Positions 26,794-35,849 of a DNA stretch of 64,000 nt are shown here, piece by piece (position 1 is the first letter of the stretch; every line of letters starts with the position of its first letter). A program made the position numbers and the translations under genes. The notes under the pieces are model-generated. The model did not search any database. It was not told the origin of the DNA and worked only from the letters and a program-made list of their open reading frames with translations. This DNA comes from Aquibacillus halophilus (GTDB lineage Bacteria; Bacillota; Bacilli; Bacillales; Amphibacillaceae): contig NZ_WJNG01000008.1 in assembly GCF_009649745.1 (NCBI RefSeq), positions 80,422 through 144,421 of the forward strand, in the 5' to 3' direction.

Positions 26794-27345
26794 ATGAAGG
26801 AGCCTAACGTGATCGTAGATAGCAATAGCTTGGTGAACGAGGGAAGTGATTCACAGGTGGAGGCAAAAGAACCAACGCAGGTATCGAATGAGAATGCAAC
26901 CGGGGTGCTAAACCTGGAATCGATGGAGATGGCATTGGTAAAACGAGTCATTGATGCGGACACGATTGAAGTGTATTTGAACGGAAATACAGTTGATGTG
27001 CGGCTGCTATTAATCGATGCGCCCGAGACCACCCACCCCGATATTCCAGACGAGCCCTTCGGTGATAAAGCGGTCGCTAGGGTGAGAGAGGTACTGACAG
27101 GAAAACACGTGCAGTTGGAATACGACGGCCCGCGTTATGATGACTATGGTAGATTGCTAGCTTACGTGTGGGTCGACGGGATGATGATAAATGAGCTATT
27201 ACTGGAAGAAGGATTAGCCCATGTTGCTTATATCTATCATCCACCTTATAAATATTATCAAAGGTATGTGAGTGCACAAATGAGGGCGAGGGATAGTTGG
27301 AAGGGGATGTGGGGGAGAGAGAGGTTGAGCTCTGGTATGTTCTAA
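26794..27345 (+). CDS. Thermonuclease (staphylococcal nuclease-like)
   Basis: The product of 183 residues has the SNase fold. Calcium and catalytic residues are in place: VIDADTIEV (Asp), VRLLLIDAPETTH (Arg, Asp, Glu) and YGRLLAYVWVDG (Arg). It hydrolyses DNA or RNA. Residues 1-45 form a Ser/Asn/Glu-rich stretch rather than a clear signal peptide, unlike secreted YncB-type enzymes. ATG 26794 follows AGAGGG; TTG at 26749 is an alternative start. Its last 65 bases are duplicated at 24727. It follows the HTH gene by 72 bases. Confidence 0.88.
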   Translation: MKEPNVIVDSNSLVNEGSDSQVEAKEPTQVSNENATGVLNLESMEMALVKRVIDADTIEVYLNGNTVDVRLLLIDAPETTHPDIPDEPFGDKAVARVREVLTGKHVQLEYDGPRYDDYGRLLAYVWVDGMMINELLLEEGLAHVAYIYHPPYKYYQRYVSAQMRARDSWKGMWGRERLSSGMF

Positions 27346-27407
27346 AAAGTATCTTAGAAAAGGGTGAGGATAGATAGACTACTAGTCTCTTACTGAAAGG
27401 AATGAAC

Positions 27408-27602
27408 ATGAATTCATTTAAGTCGAAGGTCCCGGCTGCATTATATGCAACGAGGGCAGCCAGTTTTTGGGGCGTTTCCTTTGTGACGATGAAAGCCGTG
27501 CTTGGAAAGCTTGATCCTTATACTCTAATTGTTCTTCGGAATTGGATCGTTAATAAAAGTAAACAACCAATTATTGTGCCTATGTTTTTAGAAATCTTTT
27601 AA
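27408..27602 (+). pseudogene. EamA/DMT-family transporter, truncated after the first helix
   Basis: ATG 27408 opens a frame reading KVPAALYATRAASFWGVSFV and KAVLGKLDPYTLIVLR, the first membrane helix and loop of EamA (drug/metabolite) transporters, which normally have ten helices. After about 27540 similarity ends and the frame runs into unrelated sequence until 27602. The break point is next to the 3' end of the NucS-like gene on the other strand, so it marks an edge of the inserted defence island or a deletion. Confidence 0.7.
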
Positions 27603-28657
27603 GTCTTAACTCGATTTTTAACCTTTTGTTTTAAGAATGCTATTGCTATAACTGACCTAGAAAAGTTCCACAGCAATTCGATATCAGGTTTCTCATGTAG
27701 AAAAATAAAAGAACGCTCAATATTCCAATCATCAATTTTACTATAAATATATTCTTTTTTATCTTTCAATCCAGGTCCTTTAATTGGAAGATTAATATTG
27801 ATGTTACCTGTATGCTCTTGTATAAAATCATGCAAAGGTATCTTTAATGAATGTGTATGGTTTTTTGGCATGAATATTTCTCCACTTTTAGAAGAACTTC
27901 CTATATCTACTGATAAATAAACTGGGTCTTTCCCTTCTGGATAATTATTTTTCCCATTATTGCCGGATGTTCCGAAATAGATTGTTCCTTCATAGGTGTA
28001 TTCTGTACCGACAATAGAAAATCGTCTTTGATTACCAATCCAATTACCTGAATTCCTAATGGATTCTTCTACTTTGTCGTTAAAAACTATGTGATAATCA
28101 TCAAAACGTTGTATCGGGATATAACTAGAAAAAAACCACTCTTGTAATTTTTGTGCGGAATGGTAAATTAATTCTGCATAATCTAGGGGTATTTGTGTTT
28201 TAGGAGGAGCTACCCCGACTTTTTTTGTTGATAATTTTTTATTAATATGAATATGTTCATATTTAGGAAACAATAAAGAATTTGTCTCTCTTAAATAATT
28301 AATAAGATATTCTGGACTATATTCACGCCATTCTATACCATAGTGATTAAATGCTGTGTGTAATACTGGGTGAACCTTTCTACCTATTAGTATTGTTCTT
28401 GGAATTTTCTGACCTTCTCGAATCATTGCTCCAGCATACCAAATTAATTGACCAATATGCTCGTATGTTATTTCTGTATTTTTAAGTTCTACAAGAACTT
28501 CTTTACCGTTAGTATCCTTTAGTAATAAATCTATTCTTCTACCATATAAAACTTCTTCTTTTTTAATAAATTGTAATCCATCTTCAATTATCTCTGGATG
28601 AACAACGAGTATGTCTTGTATATCTTTTTCTGAAAACCCCTCTTTACTTCTAGTCAT
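27599..28657 (-). CDS. NucS-like PD-(D/E)XK nuclease domain protein
   Basis: In this 352-residue protein the first 120 residues resemble the nuclease domain of NucS/DUF91: SEKDIQDILVVHPEII, then YGRRIDLLLKD with Asp 43 and VELKN with Glu 57 and Lys 59, the PD-(D/E)XK core, followed by the IGQLIWYAGAM helix. The C-terminal 200 residues are not recognised and could bind DNA or sense something. It is divergent from the AAA ATPase gene with about 300 bases between, and convergent with the truncated EamA gene. A defence or repair role is inferred from the fold and location. Confidence 0.75.
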   Translation of the reverse strand: MTRSKEGFSEKDIQDILVVHPEIIEDGLQFIKKEEVLYGRRIDLLLKDTNGKEVLVELKNTEITYEHIGQLIWYAGAMIREGQKIPRTILIGRKVHPVLHTAFNHYGIEWREYSPEYLINYLRETNSLLFPKYEHIHINKKLSTKKVGVAPPKTQIPLDYAELIYHSAQKLQEWFFSSYIPIQRFDDYHIVFNDKVEESIRNSGNWIGNQRRFSIVGTEYTYEGTIYFGTSGNNGKNNYPEGKDPVYLSVDIGSSSKSGEIFMPKNHTHSLKIPLHDFIQEHTGNININLPIKGPGLKDKKEYIYSKIDDWNIERSFIFLHEKPDIELLWNFSRSVIAIAFLKQKVKNRVKT

Positions 28658-28953
28658 ATAAGTTTCTCCTTTTCTTCTTTATGCTAAATTATTACTTAAT
28701 AGAAATCTTCTGCAATATACTAGGGAAATCCTGTTATTCTTTAAAAATAAAAAAACATACCCACTGACAACCATACCTCATCATATTAACGTCGATTAAG
28801 GTGCTCCAACCTTAGAGTTCAAATATTAAACTCCAAGAAAATTTGGCTTAAATTAAAGGTAACCTTTTAATTGGTTAAAAAAGGGAATTAGACTGTGATG
28901 TCGAAATTACTTGAATAGGGGGAGAAAGAAGTTCTAAAAGGAGGGAGTGCATT
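28658..28953. other. Divergent intergenic region
   Basis: This AT-rich gap carries the upstream sequences of both the NucS-like gene (reverse) and the AAA ATPase gene (forward). A GGAGGG site lies before the ATPase ATG. I see no gene, long palindrome or clear promoter pair. Confidence 0.4.
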
Positions 28954-31179
28954 ATGGTTAAATTAAAAGTTGAAATTAAGAATTGTTATGGTATCAGTAG
29001 CTTAGAAAATGAGTTTGATTTCACTAAAGGTAAATCCACACAAGTTATCTATGCTCCAAATGGGGTGATGAAAACATCTTTTGCGAATGTATTTGATGAT
29101 TATAGTAATAGTGTGGAATCTTCAGACCTTATTTATCCTAATAAAAAGTCTATAAGAAAAATAATAACTGATGATGGAAGTGAAATTCCTACAGAATCAG
29201 TATTTGTTATTAGACCCTACGAAAAGTCGTATAAGTCAGACAGAATTTCCACATTATTAGTAAGTGATGATTTAAGAAAACAATATGAAAAAGTTCATGA
29301 AAAGATTGCAATAGAAAAGGAGAATTTGATTGAGATTTTAAAGATACCATCAGGGTTGAATAAGGATATCGAAGAAGAACTAAGTAGTTCTTTTGGTCAA
29401 GAAAAGAATAATTTACTTCAACTTTTATGTGAGCTTGAAGACAAAATAGATAAAGAAAGTGATTTTGAGTATTCCCATATTATTTTTAATAAAATATTCA
29501 ACGAAAAGGTAGTTTCCTTTCTTGAAACAGGAGATTTTAAAAGGGAAATAAAAGAGTACATAGAAAAGTATGATGAACTAATTAGTAACTCAGCAATTCT
29601 AAAAAAGGACTTTAATCATTTTCATGCCACCACTGTTCAAAAGAATCTTAATAGTAATGGCTTTTTTAAAGCTGAACATTCCATAAATTTAAATATAGAT
29701 GGTCAGAAAAAAGAGATATCTGATCCAAAGGAATTTTTAAAGTTAATTATGTCCGCAAAAGAAGAAATTTTACAGGATAAAACACTACAAGGCATTTTTG
29801 AAAAGATTGATAAGAAAATTTCAAATAACCAACTGAGGGAATTCAGAGAGTATTTATTCGAGAATCAGGATGTTTTAACTGAATTAGCTGATTTAGAAGG
29901 GTTCAAGCAGAGGCTATGGATATCGTATTTAAGGAATAATATAGAGGAGTACCAAAACCTTGTTGCTGAATATAAAAAAGGACAAACAAAAATCAAAGAA
30001 ATTATTGATAAGGCTAGAAATCAACAAACTGACTGGGAAAATGTAATTGAAATATTTAACAGAAGATTTTATGTTCCATATAAAATTGGAATAAAAAATA
30101 AAGCAGATACAGTTCTTAATGATGCAGCACCTAATATTGAGTATTTTTTTGAGGAAAGACCTGAAAATGTGGATGAGGACTTACTTTTAAGGGTTTTAAG
30201 CCAAGGGGAAAGAAGAACTCTATATTTGTTAAATATTATTTTTGAAATAGAGTCTAGGAAGAAACAAGGCTTAGAGACCTTTTTTATAATTGATGATATA
30301 GCAGACTCTTTTGATTATAAGAATAAGTATGCAATCATTGAATATTTGAAGGATGTATCTCTGCATGATAATTTTTACTCTATTATATTGACTCATAACT
30401 TTGATTTTTTTAGGACAGTTCAGGAAAGAATTAGTGGCAATAGTAAATATGAAGGTTCATATATGGCATTGAAAGAAGATGACCATATAAAATTAGAAAG
30501 TTTAAGTTATAAATATATAAGTAATCCACTAAAAAATTGGAAAAGTAATTTGAATGATAATACAAAACTAATTGCTTCAGTAACTTTTGCTAGAAATATT
30601 GCCGAATATATAGGAGACAAAGACAACTTCAACAAATTAACATCGATTCTTCATATAAAAGAAACAACATTATCTTTAACAATTGGTGAACTGGAAGACA
30701 TATACAAGTCCGTTTTTAGAGATTTAGATGAACTTGAATTATCAAATAAGGATAGAGCAATCTATGACGTAATTTTGGAAGTAGCTAATGATGTAGTAAA
30801 TTCGCAAGCAGAGTCTATAGCAAACCTTGAAAATAAGGTGGTTATGTCTATAGCTATTAGACTTAATGCGGAAAAGTACATGATTTCAATAATTAATGAT
30901 GATGAGTTTGTAACTAATCTAAAGAAGAACCAAACTGGGAAACTTTTTGGTAAATATAAAAACCTTTTTCCAGACGATTCTCAAAGTATAAAGGTGTTAG
31001 AAAGAGTAAATATCATGACACCTGAAAACATTCATCTTAATTCTTTTATGTTTGAGCCAATATTGGATATATCAGATTATCATCTAAAACAGCTTTATAA
31101 TGATGTCTTACAACTTATTGCAATAGCAAAGGAACTCAGCAGTGCTGCAGCTGAAGTAGCATCAACACAGCTTGATTAA
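28954..31179 (+). CDS. RloC/PrrC-like AAA ATPase (AAA_13 type), putative defence effector
   Basis: The product of 741 residues is an SMC/ABC-type ATPase. It has Walker A in YAPNGVMKTSFANVF (Lys 40), a long coiled-coil middle (residues 80-400), the ABC signature LSQGERR (416-419), Walker B FFIIDDIADSFD (Asp 447-448) and the H-loop ILTHNFDFF. This matches the AAA_13 family that includes the anticodon nucleases PrrC and RloC. A C-terminal domain follows; ARNIAEYI gives an R-x3-E pair (Arg 547, Glu 551) with His 567 in SILHIKE, which could be a ribonuclease site of the HEPN-like kind, but that is inference. GGAGGGAG precedes the ATG. It heads a run with the DUF262 gene 84 bases downstream. Confidence 0.8.
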   Translation: MVKLKVEIKNCYGISSLENEFDFTKGKSTQVIYAPNGVMKTSFANVFDDYSNSVESSDLIYPNKKSIRKIITDDGSEIPTESVFVIRPYEKSYKSDRISTLLVSDDLRKQYEKVHEKIAIEKENLIEILKIPSGLNKDIEEELSSSFGQEKNNLLQLLCELEDKIDKESDFEYSHIIFNKIFNEKVVSFLETGDFKREIKEYIEKYDELISNSAILKKDFNHFHATTVQKNLNSNGFFKAEHSINLNIDGQKKEISDPKEFLKLIMSAKEEILQDKTLQGIFEKIDKKISNNQLREFREYLFENQDVLTELADLEGFKQRLWISYLRNNIEEYQNLVAEYKKGQTKIKEIIDKARNQQTDWENVIEIFNRRFYVPYKIGIKNKADTVLNDAAPNIEYFFEERPENVDEDLLLRVLSQGERRTLYLLNIIFEIESRKKQGLETFFIIDDIADSFDYKNKYAIIEYLKDVSLHDNFYSIILTHNFDFFRTVQERISGNSKYEGSYMALKEDDHIKLESLSYKYISNPLKNWKSNLNDNTKLIASVTFARNIAEYIGDKDNFNKLTSILHIKETTLSLTIGELEDIYKSVFRDLDELELSNKDRAIYDVILEVANDVVNSQAESIANLENKVVMSIAIRLNAEKYMISIINDDEFVTNLKKNQTGKLFGKYKNLFPDDSQSIKVLERVNIMTPENIHLNSFMFEPILDISDYHLKQLYNDVLQLIAIAKELSSAAAEVASTQLD

Positions 31180-31271
31180 AAACATAATAGAAAATTAAAC
31201 CTAATTTAATTACCTGATCAAAGGACTAGTGTTACAATTTATGTACAAAACTAAAAAGAGGAATGAATATA

Positions 31272-33290
31272 ATGGAAAAAACACTTAATGCAGAAGAAAT
31301 GCCATTACATAAAGTTTTTTCAGATGATTTTCTTTTTACTATACCATCAGTTCAGCGGCCATACTCTTGGACTCCTGAAGAGGCTGGTGAATTATTAGAT
31401 GATCTATTTGACTATATAGAGCATCAATCTATTAAAGAAGCCAATATTGCGAAAGTTAAAGAGCCTTATTTTTTAGGTAGCATTGTGCTTGTAAAAAAAG
31501 CAGAAGCTTATTACGAAGTTCTTGATGGGCAACAACGATTGACAACTTTGACGATATTACTGGCCGTATTACGTGATTACTTAGGAGGAGAATACGCTAA
31601 CAGTATTAAGAATATGTTAGCCAGACAAGGAAATTTTCTCCTTCAAACTAAGGATAGATATCGTATTGAGTTACGAAAGCGCGATCAATCTTTTTTTCAA
31701 AAGTATATTCAAGAAGATGGGGCTACTATTAAACTTAAACAAGATACAGAGGTTAAAACAGATAGCCAGAAATATATACGTGATAATGCTATTTATTTTA
31801 TTGATCAGCTTAATGAAGCGGATTCCGATGTAGTTAAGACTTTACCTGGTATTATTTATGGGCTCTGTTATTTGGTTATAGTTTCCACACCTAGTTTTGA
31901 CTCTGCCTTTCGAATTTTCACTGTTTTAAATGATAGAGGGTTGGATTTAATGCCTAGTGACATCATAAAGGCTCGTGCAATAGGCGACGTCTCTGATGAA
32001 GAGCAGAATGACTATACAGCAAAATGGGAAGAAGCGGAAGTAGCGCTTGGACGTGAACGATTTAATAAATTATTTGAGCATATTCGTATGATCATTCAGA
32101 AACGAAAGGGTAGCAGAAATATTAAAGATGAGTATAATTTAATATTTTCGCAATTGAATGGCAAGGAATTTATAGATGATTATTTAATTCCATATAGTGA
32201 AATTTATTTAAAATTAGTTGATTATCAAACATTTTACCAAAATGATCCTAAAATGATAAAAATGTTGAGTTTGATGAATCAGATTGATAATGCAGATTGG
32301 CTTACAGTAGCTATGTATTATACATACCATATCGGAGAACAATTTGAGGAGTTCCTACTTCGATTAGAGACATTTGCGGCAACAAGTATGATTTTACGTC
32401 GTAATTTTAACTGGCGTATGTCTAAATATTCACAGGTGTTAAAGGAAATGGAAATTGGTGTAGATGTTTTCTCTGAAAGGTCCACACTTGAGTTATCAAA
32501 TGAGGAACGTATTGATGTAATTAGTCAACTTAATGGTGATGTATATATTAGTTTAAAAGACACTGCTAAAAGGTATATTCTTCTACGATTAGACTCTTTA
32601 TTAACAAAAGGACAGCCATATTATAATCATTCTGTTATCACGGTAGAACATGTACTTCCGCAGAAACCAAATGAGGGTAGTGAGTGGTTAAAGGTTTTTG
32701 ATAAAACTGAGGATTGTGTGCATAAGCTGGGTAACTTAGTGTTACTAACACGTCAAAAAAATTCCAAAGCTAAGAATTTTGACTTTGAAAAGAAAAAAGC
32801 ATCGTATTTTCAGGCTTCTAGTGGTGTTACATCATTCGCATTAACATCACAGGTTATCCAAATGAATGAATGGACACCTGAAGTAGTTAAAAAACGGCAA
32901 CACCAACTTCTACAATTACTTGTTGATACCTGGGGATTAGTTGAAAAAGTTTCACCATCTGTTTTAGCTGATGAGAATTATTATATAGAAACTATAACAG
33001 GATTGAAGGCAGTGGGTTACCCAACAGATTCTGGATTCCTAGTAGAAAAAGGTGGAATTGTTTCATCGGAATTTAGTAATTCAGTAAAAAGTGGCACAGT
33101 TAATTTAAGGGATGAATTGATTGATAAACAAATATTAGTTAGACATGGTGAATTTTTAACATTCACACAAGATTACGAATTTAGCAGTCCATCAGCTGCA
33201 TCTAGCCTTGTATTTGGTAGAAGTTCAAATGGTCTTACATCGTGGAAACTTGCTAATGGGAAGACTTTGAAAGAAGTACAAGAAAAGTAG
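31272..33290 (+). CDS. DUF262-DUF1524-DUF4357 protein (GmrSD-type restriction endonuclease)
   Basis: The product of 672 residues has three domains. DUF262 (about 1-300) carries the nucleotide-binding DGQQRLTTL motif (Asp 85 to Arg 89) and a VLNDRGLDLMPSDIIKA segment. DUF1524 (about 380-550) has the HNH-like VEHVLPQ (His 460) and LGNLVLL motifs. DUF4357 near the C-terminus has SSLVFGRSSNGLTSWK. GmrS/GmrD-type enzymes cut modified phage DNA (glucosylated hydroxymethylcytosine) with NTP. ATG 31272 is chosen because AGAGGA lies 9 bases before it, whereas ATG 31263 touches that site. It is co-directional with the AAA_13 gene, so both may act together. Confidence 0.85.
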   Translation: MEKTLNAEEMPLHKVFSDDFLFTIPSVQRPYSWTPEEAGELLDDLFDYIEHQSIKEANIAKVKEPYFLGSIVLVKKAEAYYEVLDGQQRLTTLTILLAVLRDYLGGEYANSIKNMLARQGNFLLQTKDRYRIELRKRDQSFFQKYIQEDGATIKLKQDTEVKTDSQKYIRDNAIYFIDQLNEADSDVVKTLPGIIYGLCYLVIVSTPSFDSAFRIFTVLNDRGLDLMPSDIIKARAIGDVSDEEQNDYTAKWEEAEVALGRERFNKLFEHIRMIIQKRKGSRNIKDEYNLIFSQLNGKEFIDDYLIPYSEIYLKLVDYQTFYQNDPKMIKMLSLMNQIDNADWLTVAMYYTYHIGEQFEEFLLRLETFAATSMILRRNFNWRMSKYSQVLKEMEIGVDVFSERSTLELSNEERIDVISQLNGDVYISLKDTAKRYILLRLDSLLTKGQPYYNHSVITVEHVLPQKPNEGSEWLKVFDKTEDCVHKLGNLVLLTRQKNSKAKNFDFEKKKASYFQASSGVTSFALTSQVIQMNEWTPEVVKKRQHQLLQLLVDTWGLVEKVSPSVLADENYYIETITGLKAVGYPTDSGFLVEKGGIVSSEFSNSVKSGTVNLRDELIDKQILVRHGEFLTFTQDYEFSSPSAASSLVFGRSSNGLTSWKLANGKTLKEVQEK

Positions 33291-33309
33291 AATTGTCGAA
33301 CACTGTTAA

Positions 33310-33342
33310 TCCTCTGCCTCAAAGGTAGGGGGTTTTTTAATT
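33310..33342 (+). terminator. Terminator after the DUF262 gene
   Basis: CCTCTGCCTCAAAGGTAGGGGGTTTTTTAA contains a short CCT/AGG hairpin followed by six T residues, 20 bases after the stop. Confidence 0.5.
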
Positions 33343-33426
33343 TGGCTTTATACTGAATGTGGTTCCTGGCACCAATCCTTAGAAAGACCAGTGTGTTGAT
33401 CCTCCTTCAGTGGTGTTTCTATTAAG

Positions 33427-33484
33427 AGAGCTAATTTAAAGGAAGGACAGGAATATTTACCTGTCCTTCCTTTAAATTAGCTCT
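33427..33484. repeat. Perfect 25-bp inverted repeat
   Basis: Arms at 33427-33451 and 33460-33484 are exactly complementary around an 8-base loop. The core is GGAAGGACAGG and CCTGTCCTTCC, flanked by an AT-rich stem. There is no T-run. It could be a recent palindrome, a site-specific structure or an RNA hairpin. Confidence 0.75.
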
Positions 33485-33687
33485 AATCCAACCATTTCAA
33501 TTTCCTCAAATGTATAAATAGTTTCTCTTTTAACTATCCAACTTAGTGTAGCCTATTCAGACGTTAGAATAGTTCCTTAAGGTTGTCTCAATATCACTAT
33601 GACACAAACGGTTCACTTAGAAAATAAATTGATATCTTTTTGTATATCAATACTCTCGCATGAGTATGCCTATAACCGTGGATTGTA

Positions 33688-33749
33688 TAAGAAGGTTCCA
33701 GACGCCCTGCGTGAACATGTGTCCACACAGGGCGTCTGAAACCTTCTTT
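33688..33749. repeat. Long near-perfect hairpin (GC-rich stem)
   Basis: AGAAGGTTCCAGACGCCCTG pairs with CAGGGCGTCTGAAACCTTCT with one mismatch, and the stem extends inward with wobble pairs. TTT follows on the plus strand. It lies between the DUF262 gene and the broken TIR gene and may be a terminator for either strand. Confidence 0.65.
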
Positions 33750-33870
33750 GGGGAACTTGGCATGGAAAAATTAGTAAAAAGCCTTTTACAAAGTATATAT
33801 ATAAGTTAAAATTACAGAGGCTAGACTCTGTTTTTTTATGAGAAATATTAGGACTTGGAGGAAAGGTTAA

Positions 33871-34515
33871 ATGACAAAAATCTTTATAAGTCACTCTACA
33901 AACGATGGTAATTTTGCAATAAGACTAATGGACTTCTTACAAACGCAATTCAACCTAACTAGAGAAAATTTTTTCTGACTTCGGACGAGCAACTTACATA
34001 CAGAGAAAATTGGATCGAGCAAATTAGAAAAGGTATGGAAGAAGCAGACATAATTTTACCATTAATTACACCAAATTTTTTAGAGCCAATTTTGTTTGTG
34101 TGAATTAGGAGCTACATGGATCAATCAAAAAGCACTTGTCCCAGTTATTGTTCCGCCACTAGATTATCACGCTCTAGATAGCACACCTTACCGTTCTTGG
34201 AATCAAATCATAACCTTGGATGATGTGAAAGATTTACAACGAATAGCTGAAGCTATGATTGAAAAAGGTGTCGGGAAAGTACAAATGGTTAGGTTTAATA
34301 CTAGAGCAGAGATATTTAATGAAGAGATCCTTATCCCATTTGTAAATGAAATGTCTGATAGAAAAGTTGTAACATTAGAGGAATTGAAAGCATTAGAAGA
34401 GGAGTTAGCAGAGTATAGAGAGGCTATTATGGATACAGAAAAAGACTTAGCTCATGCACAAAAGGAAATTGAAGCATTACGCCAAATGAAAGACACTGAA
34501 GAAATTCAGGTATGA
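33871..34515 (+). pseudogene. TIR-domain protein, broken by two frameshifts
   Basis: After GGAGGAAAGG, ATG 33871 opens MTKIFISHSTNDGNFAIRL, the first strand of a TIR domain. The frame stops at a TGA near 33976; the next frame continues TSDEQLTYRENWIEQIRKG and NFLEPI; a second shift near 34090 returns to ELGATWINQKALVPVIVPP and then a coiled-coil tail rich in Glu. All three pieces together form one TIR protein with the FISHS start and the CELG catalytic-Glu segment. TIR proteins of this kind degrade NAD+ in phage defence. As read it cannot be made unless the sequence has errors. Confidence 0.75.
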
Positions 34516-34525
34516 CTATGCTCAA

Positions 34526-34924
34526 ATGGACGAATGGGAAACATTTATTGAATCAGTTAAAAGTGCAAGGGAACAACTAAAAAAATTATCACCATATGTA
34601 GTTACTATATTGTATCACTATCGAAAAAGTTCATCTATTGGTGGTTTCGTTGGTGAGCAAGAGGATTTTGCTAAATTACATGCTTTGCAAGATGAAGGGT
34701 TTATTTTATGGGATGAAGGATGGGAACCTGACTTTGAACACCTAGTTGTTAGTCGAGCAGATAAAGCATTGGATGAGTTGCAAGTTGTAATTTCTCACAG
34801 TACTGACAAATTCCCATTTCAAGAGAGGTTTGAAGAAGAATTTGAAGAAGTTCGTTTAAGTCTAGATTTTACACCATTTTGGGAAGAAGTTCTAGGGATG
34901 AGTATTCAACATTCAGTGAGATAA
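34526..34924 (+). CDS. Hypothetical protein, possibly the C-terminal part of the broken TIR gene
   Basis: The frame of 132 residues begins MDEWETFIESVKSAREQLKK and is acidic and helical. It starts 11 bases after the TIR frame ends. Reading back in this frame gives YDYAQ just before the Met, so a third frameshift may have split one longer protein. No ribosome site is obvious. No family recognised. Confidence 0.45.
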   Translation: MDEWETFIESVKSAREQLKKLSPYVVTILYHYRKSSSIGGFVGEQEDFAKLHALQDEGFILWDEGWEPDFEHLVVSRADKALDELQVVISHSTDKFPFQERFEEEFEEVRLSLDFTPFWEEVLGMSIQHSVR

Positions 34925-35849
34925 TACATAAAAAACTCCGAGATAAAACGTTTTATTGTTGCAATATATAAGTCAACTTATATTGCGGAGTAGACACAAT
35001 CAACGCTACAAATATCTTCAATTTTAAGTTCCTTTGTGGAAGAATTGTATATAACTAATGTAGTGGTTTATTTGAAATAGGGTTCAAACATAGAAACTCA
35101 ATTCACCCCAAAATAACCGATCTTATCGTGAATTAATTGATGGGTCATTTTTCAAGACGATTTCGTCGGCTTAACACTAAAATGTGAATAGTAGACTTCT
35201 GTAATCACTTAATGAAAAATTAAGACTGACAGTCTATTTGTTCATTGGTGAAAGGCAATTAATAGGGGTGTTTAAAATAGTGTTTTATAAGGGTACGAGA
35301 TTATGTAAAAAGTCCCGAAAAAATTGTATGATTATTATATATCTATTCCCTTGCGTCTTTTATTAATACAACGATAGAATTAGTATAATAATATTTATCG
35401 ATTGTACTCAAAATAGCTTTACTATTAAGCAATTTATCTAAGGTGAACAAAGATAAGAGCTTGGGCTAATATATATTGTTAAGAAAAAATCTCCAATGGA
35501 TCTATGACTGTAATTTTATTTAAGCCGTCATAGCGAAATCAACTTTATGGCCCGAAGCACAGTATAGACGCATTTAGCAATTGTAGCTAGTCTTAAGCCT
35601 TTGAACTCGTTTTAACTTTGAAGTTTTACATAGTTGCTGAGTTTGTTAGATGAAAGAACGCTAAAAAGCCACAGATGAAACAGAGAAGCGAGTTCCTATT
35701 GTGTGGTTGTGAGCAAAATCCAGCAGATAGAAAAGCATAGCTACGTAATACCACGCAAATACATTTGATAATAGAAGCTTTTATAATCTCCACGCATTTA
35801 TAAACCTAACACCCTTGCTGGGTAAGGAGAAAAGGGAGGAGTATATATA
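34925..35849 (+). other. Long non-coding stretch before the four-gene defence operon
   Basis: About 925 bases without a supported gene on either strand. An imperfect hairpin ACTCCG...GCAATATATAAG/CTTATATTGC...CGGAGT lies at about 34934-34992 and may terminate the upstream gene. The remainder is AT-rich and unexplained, ending at AAGGGAGGAG before the DUF499 gene. It may hold promoters, a leader RNA or decayed genes. Confidence 0.45.

Noticed and set aside
27077..27409. 110-codon reverse frame over the thermonuclease gene
   Set aside because: The forward strand shows conserved nuclease active-site motifs; the reverse frame has no recognisable domain or ribosome site.
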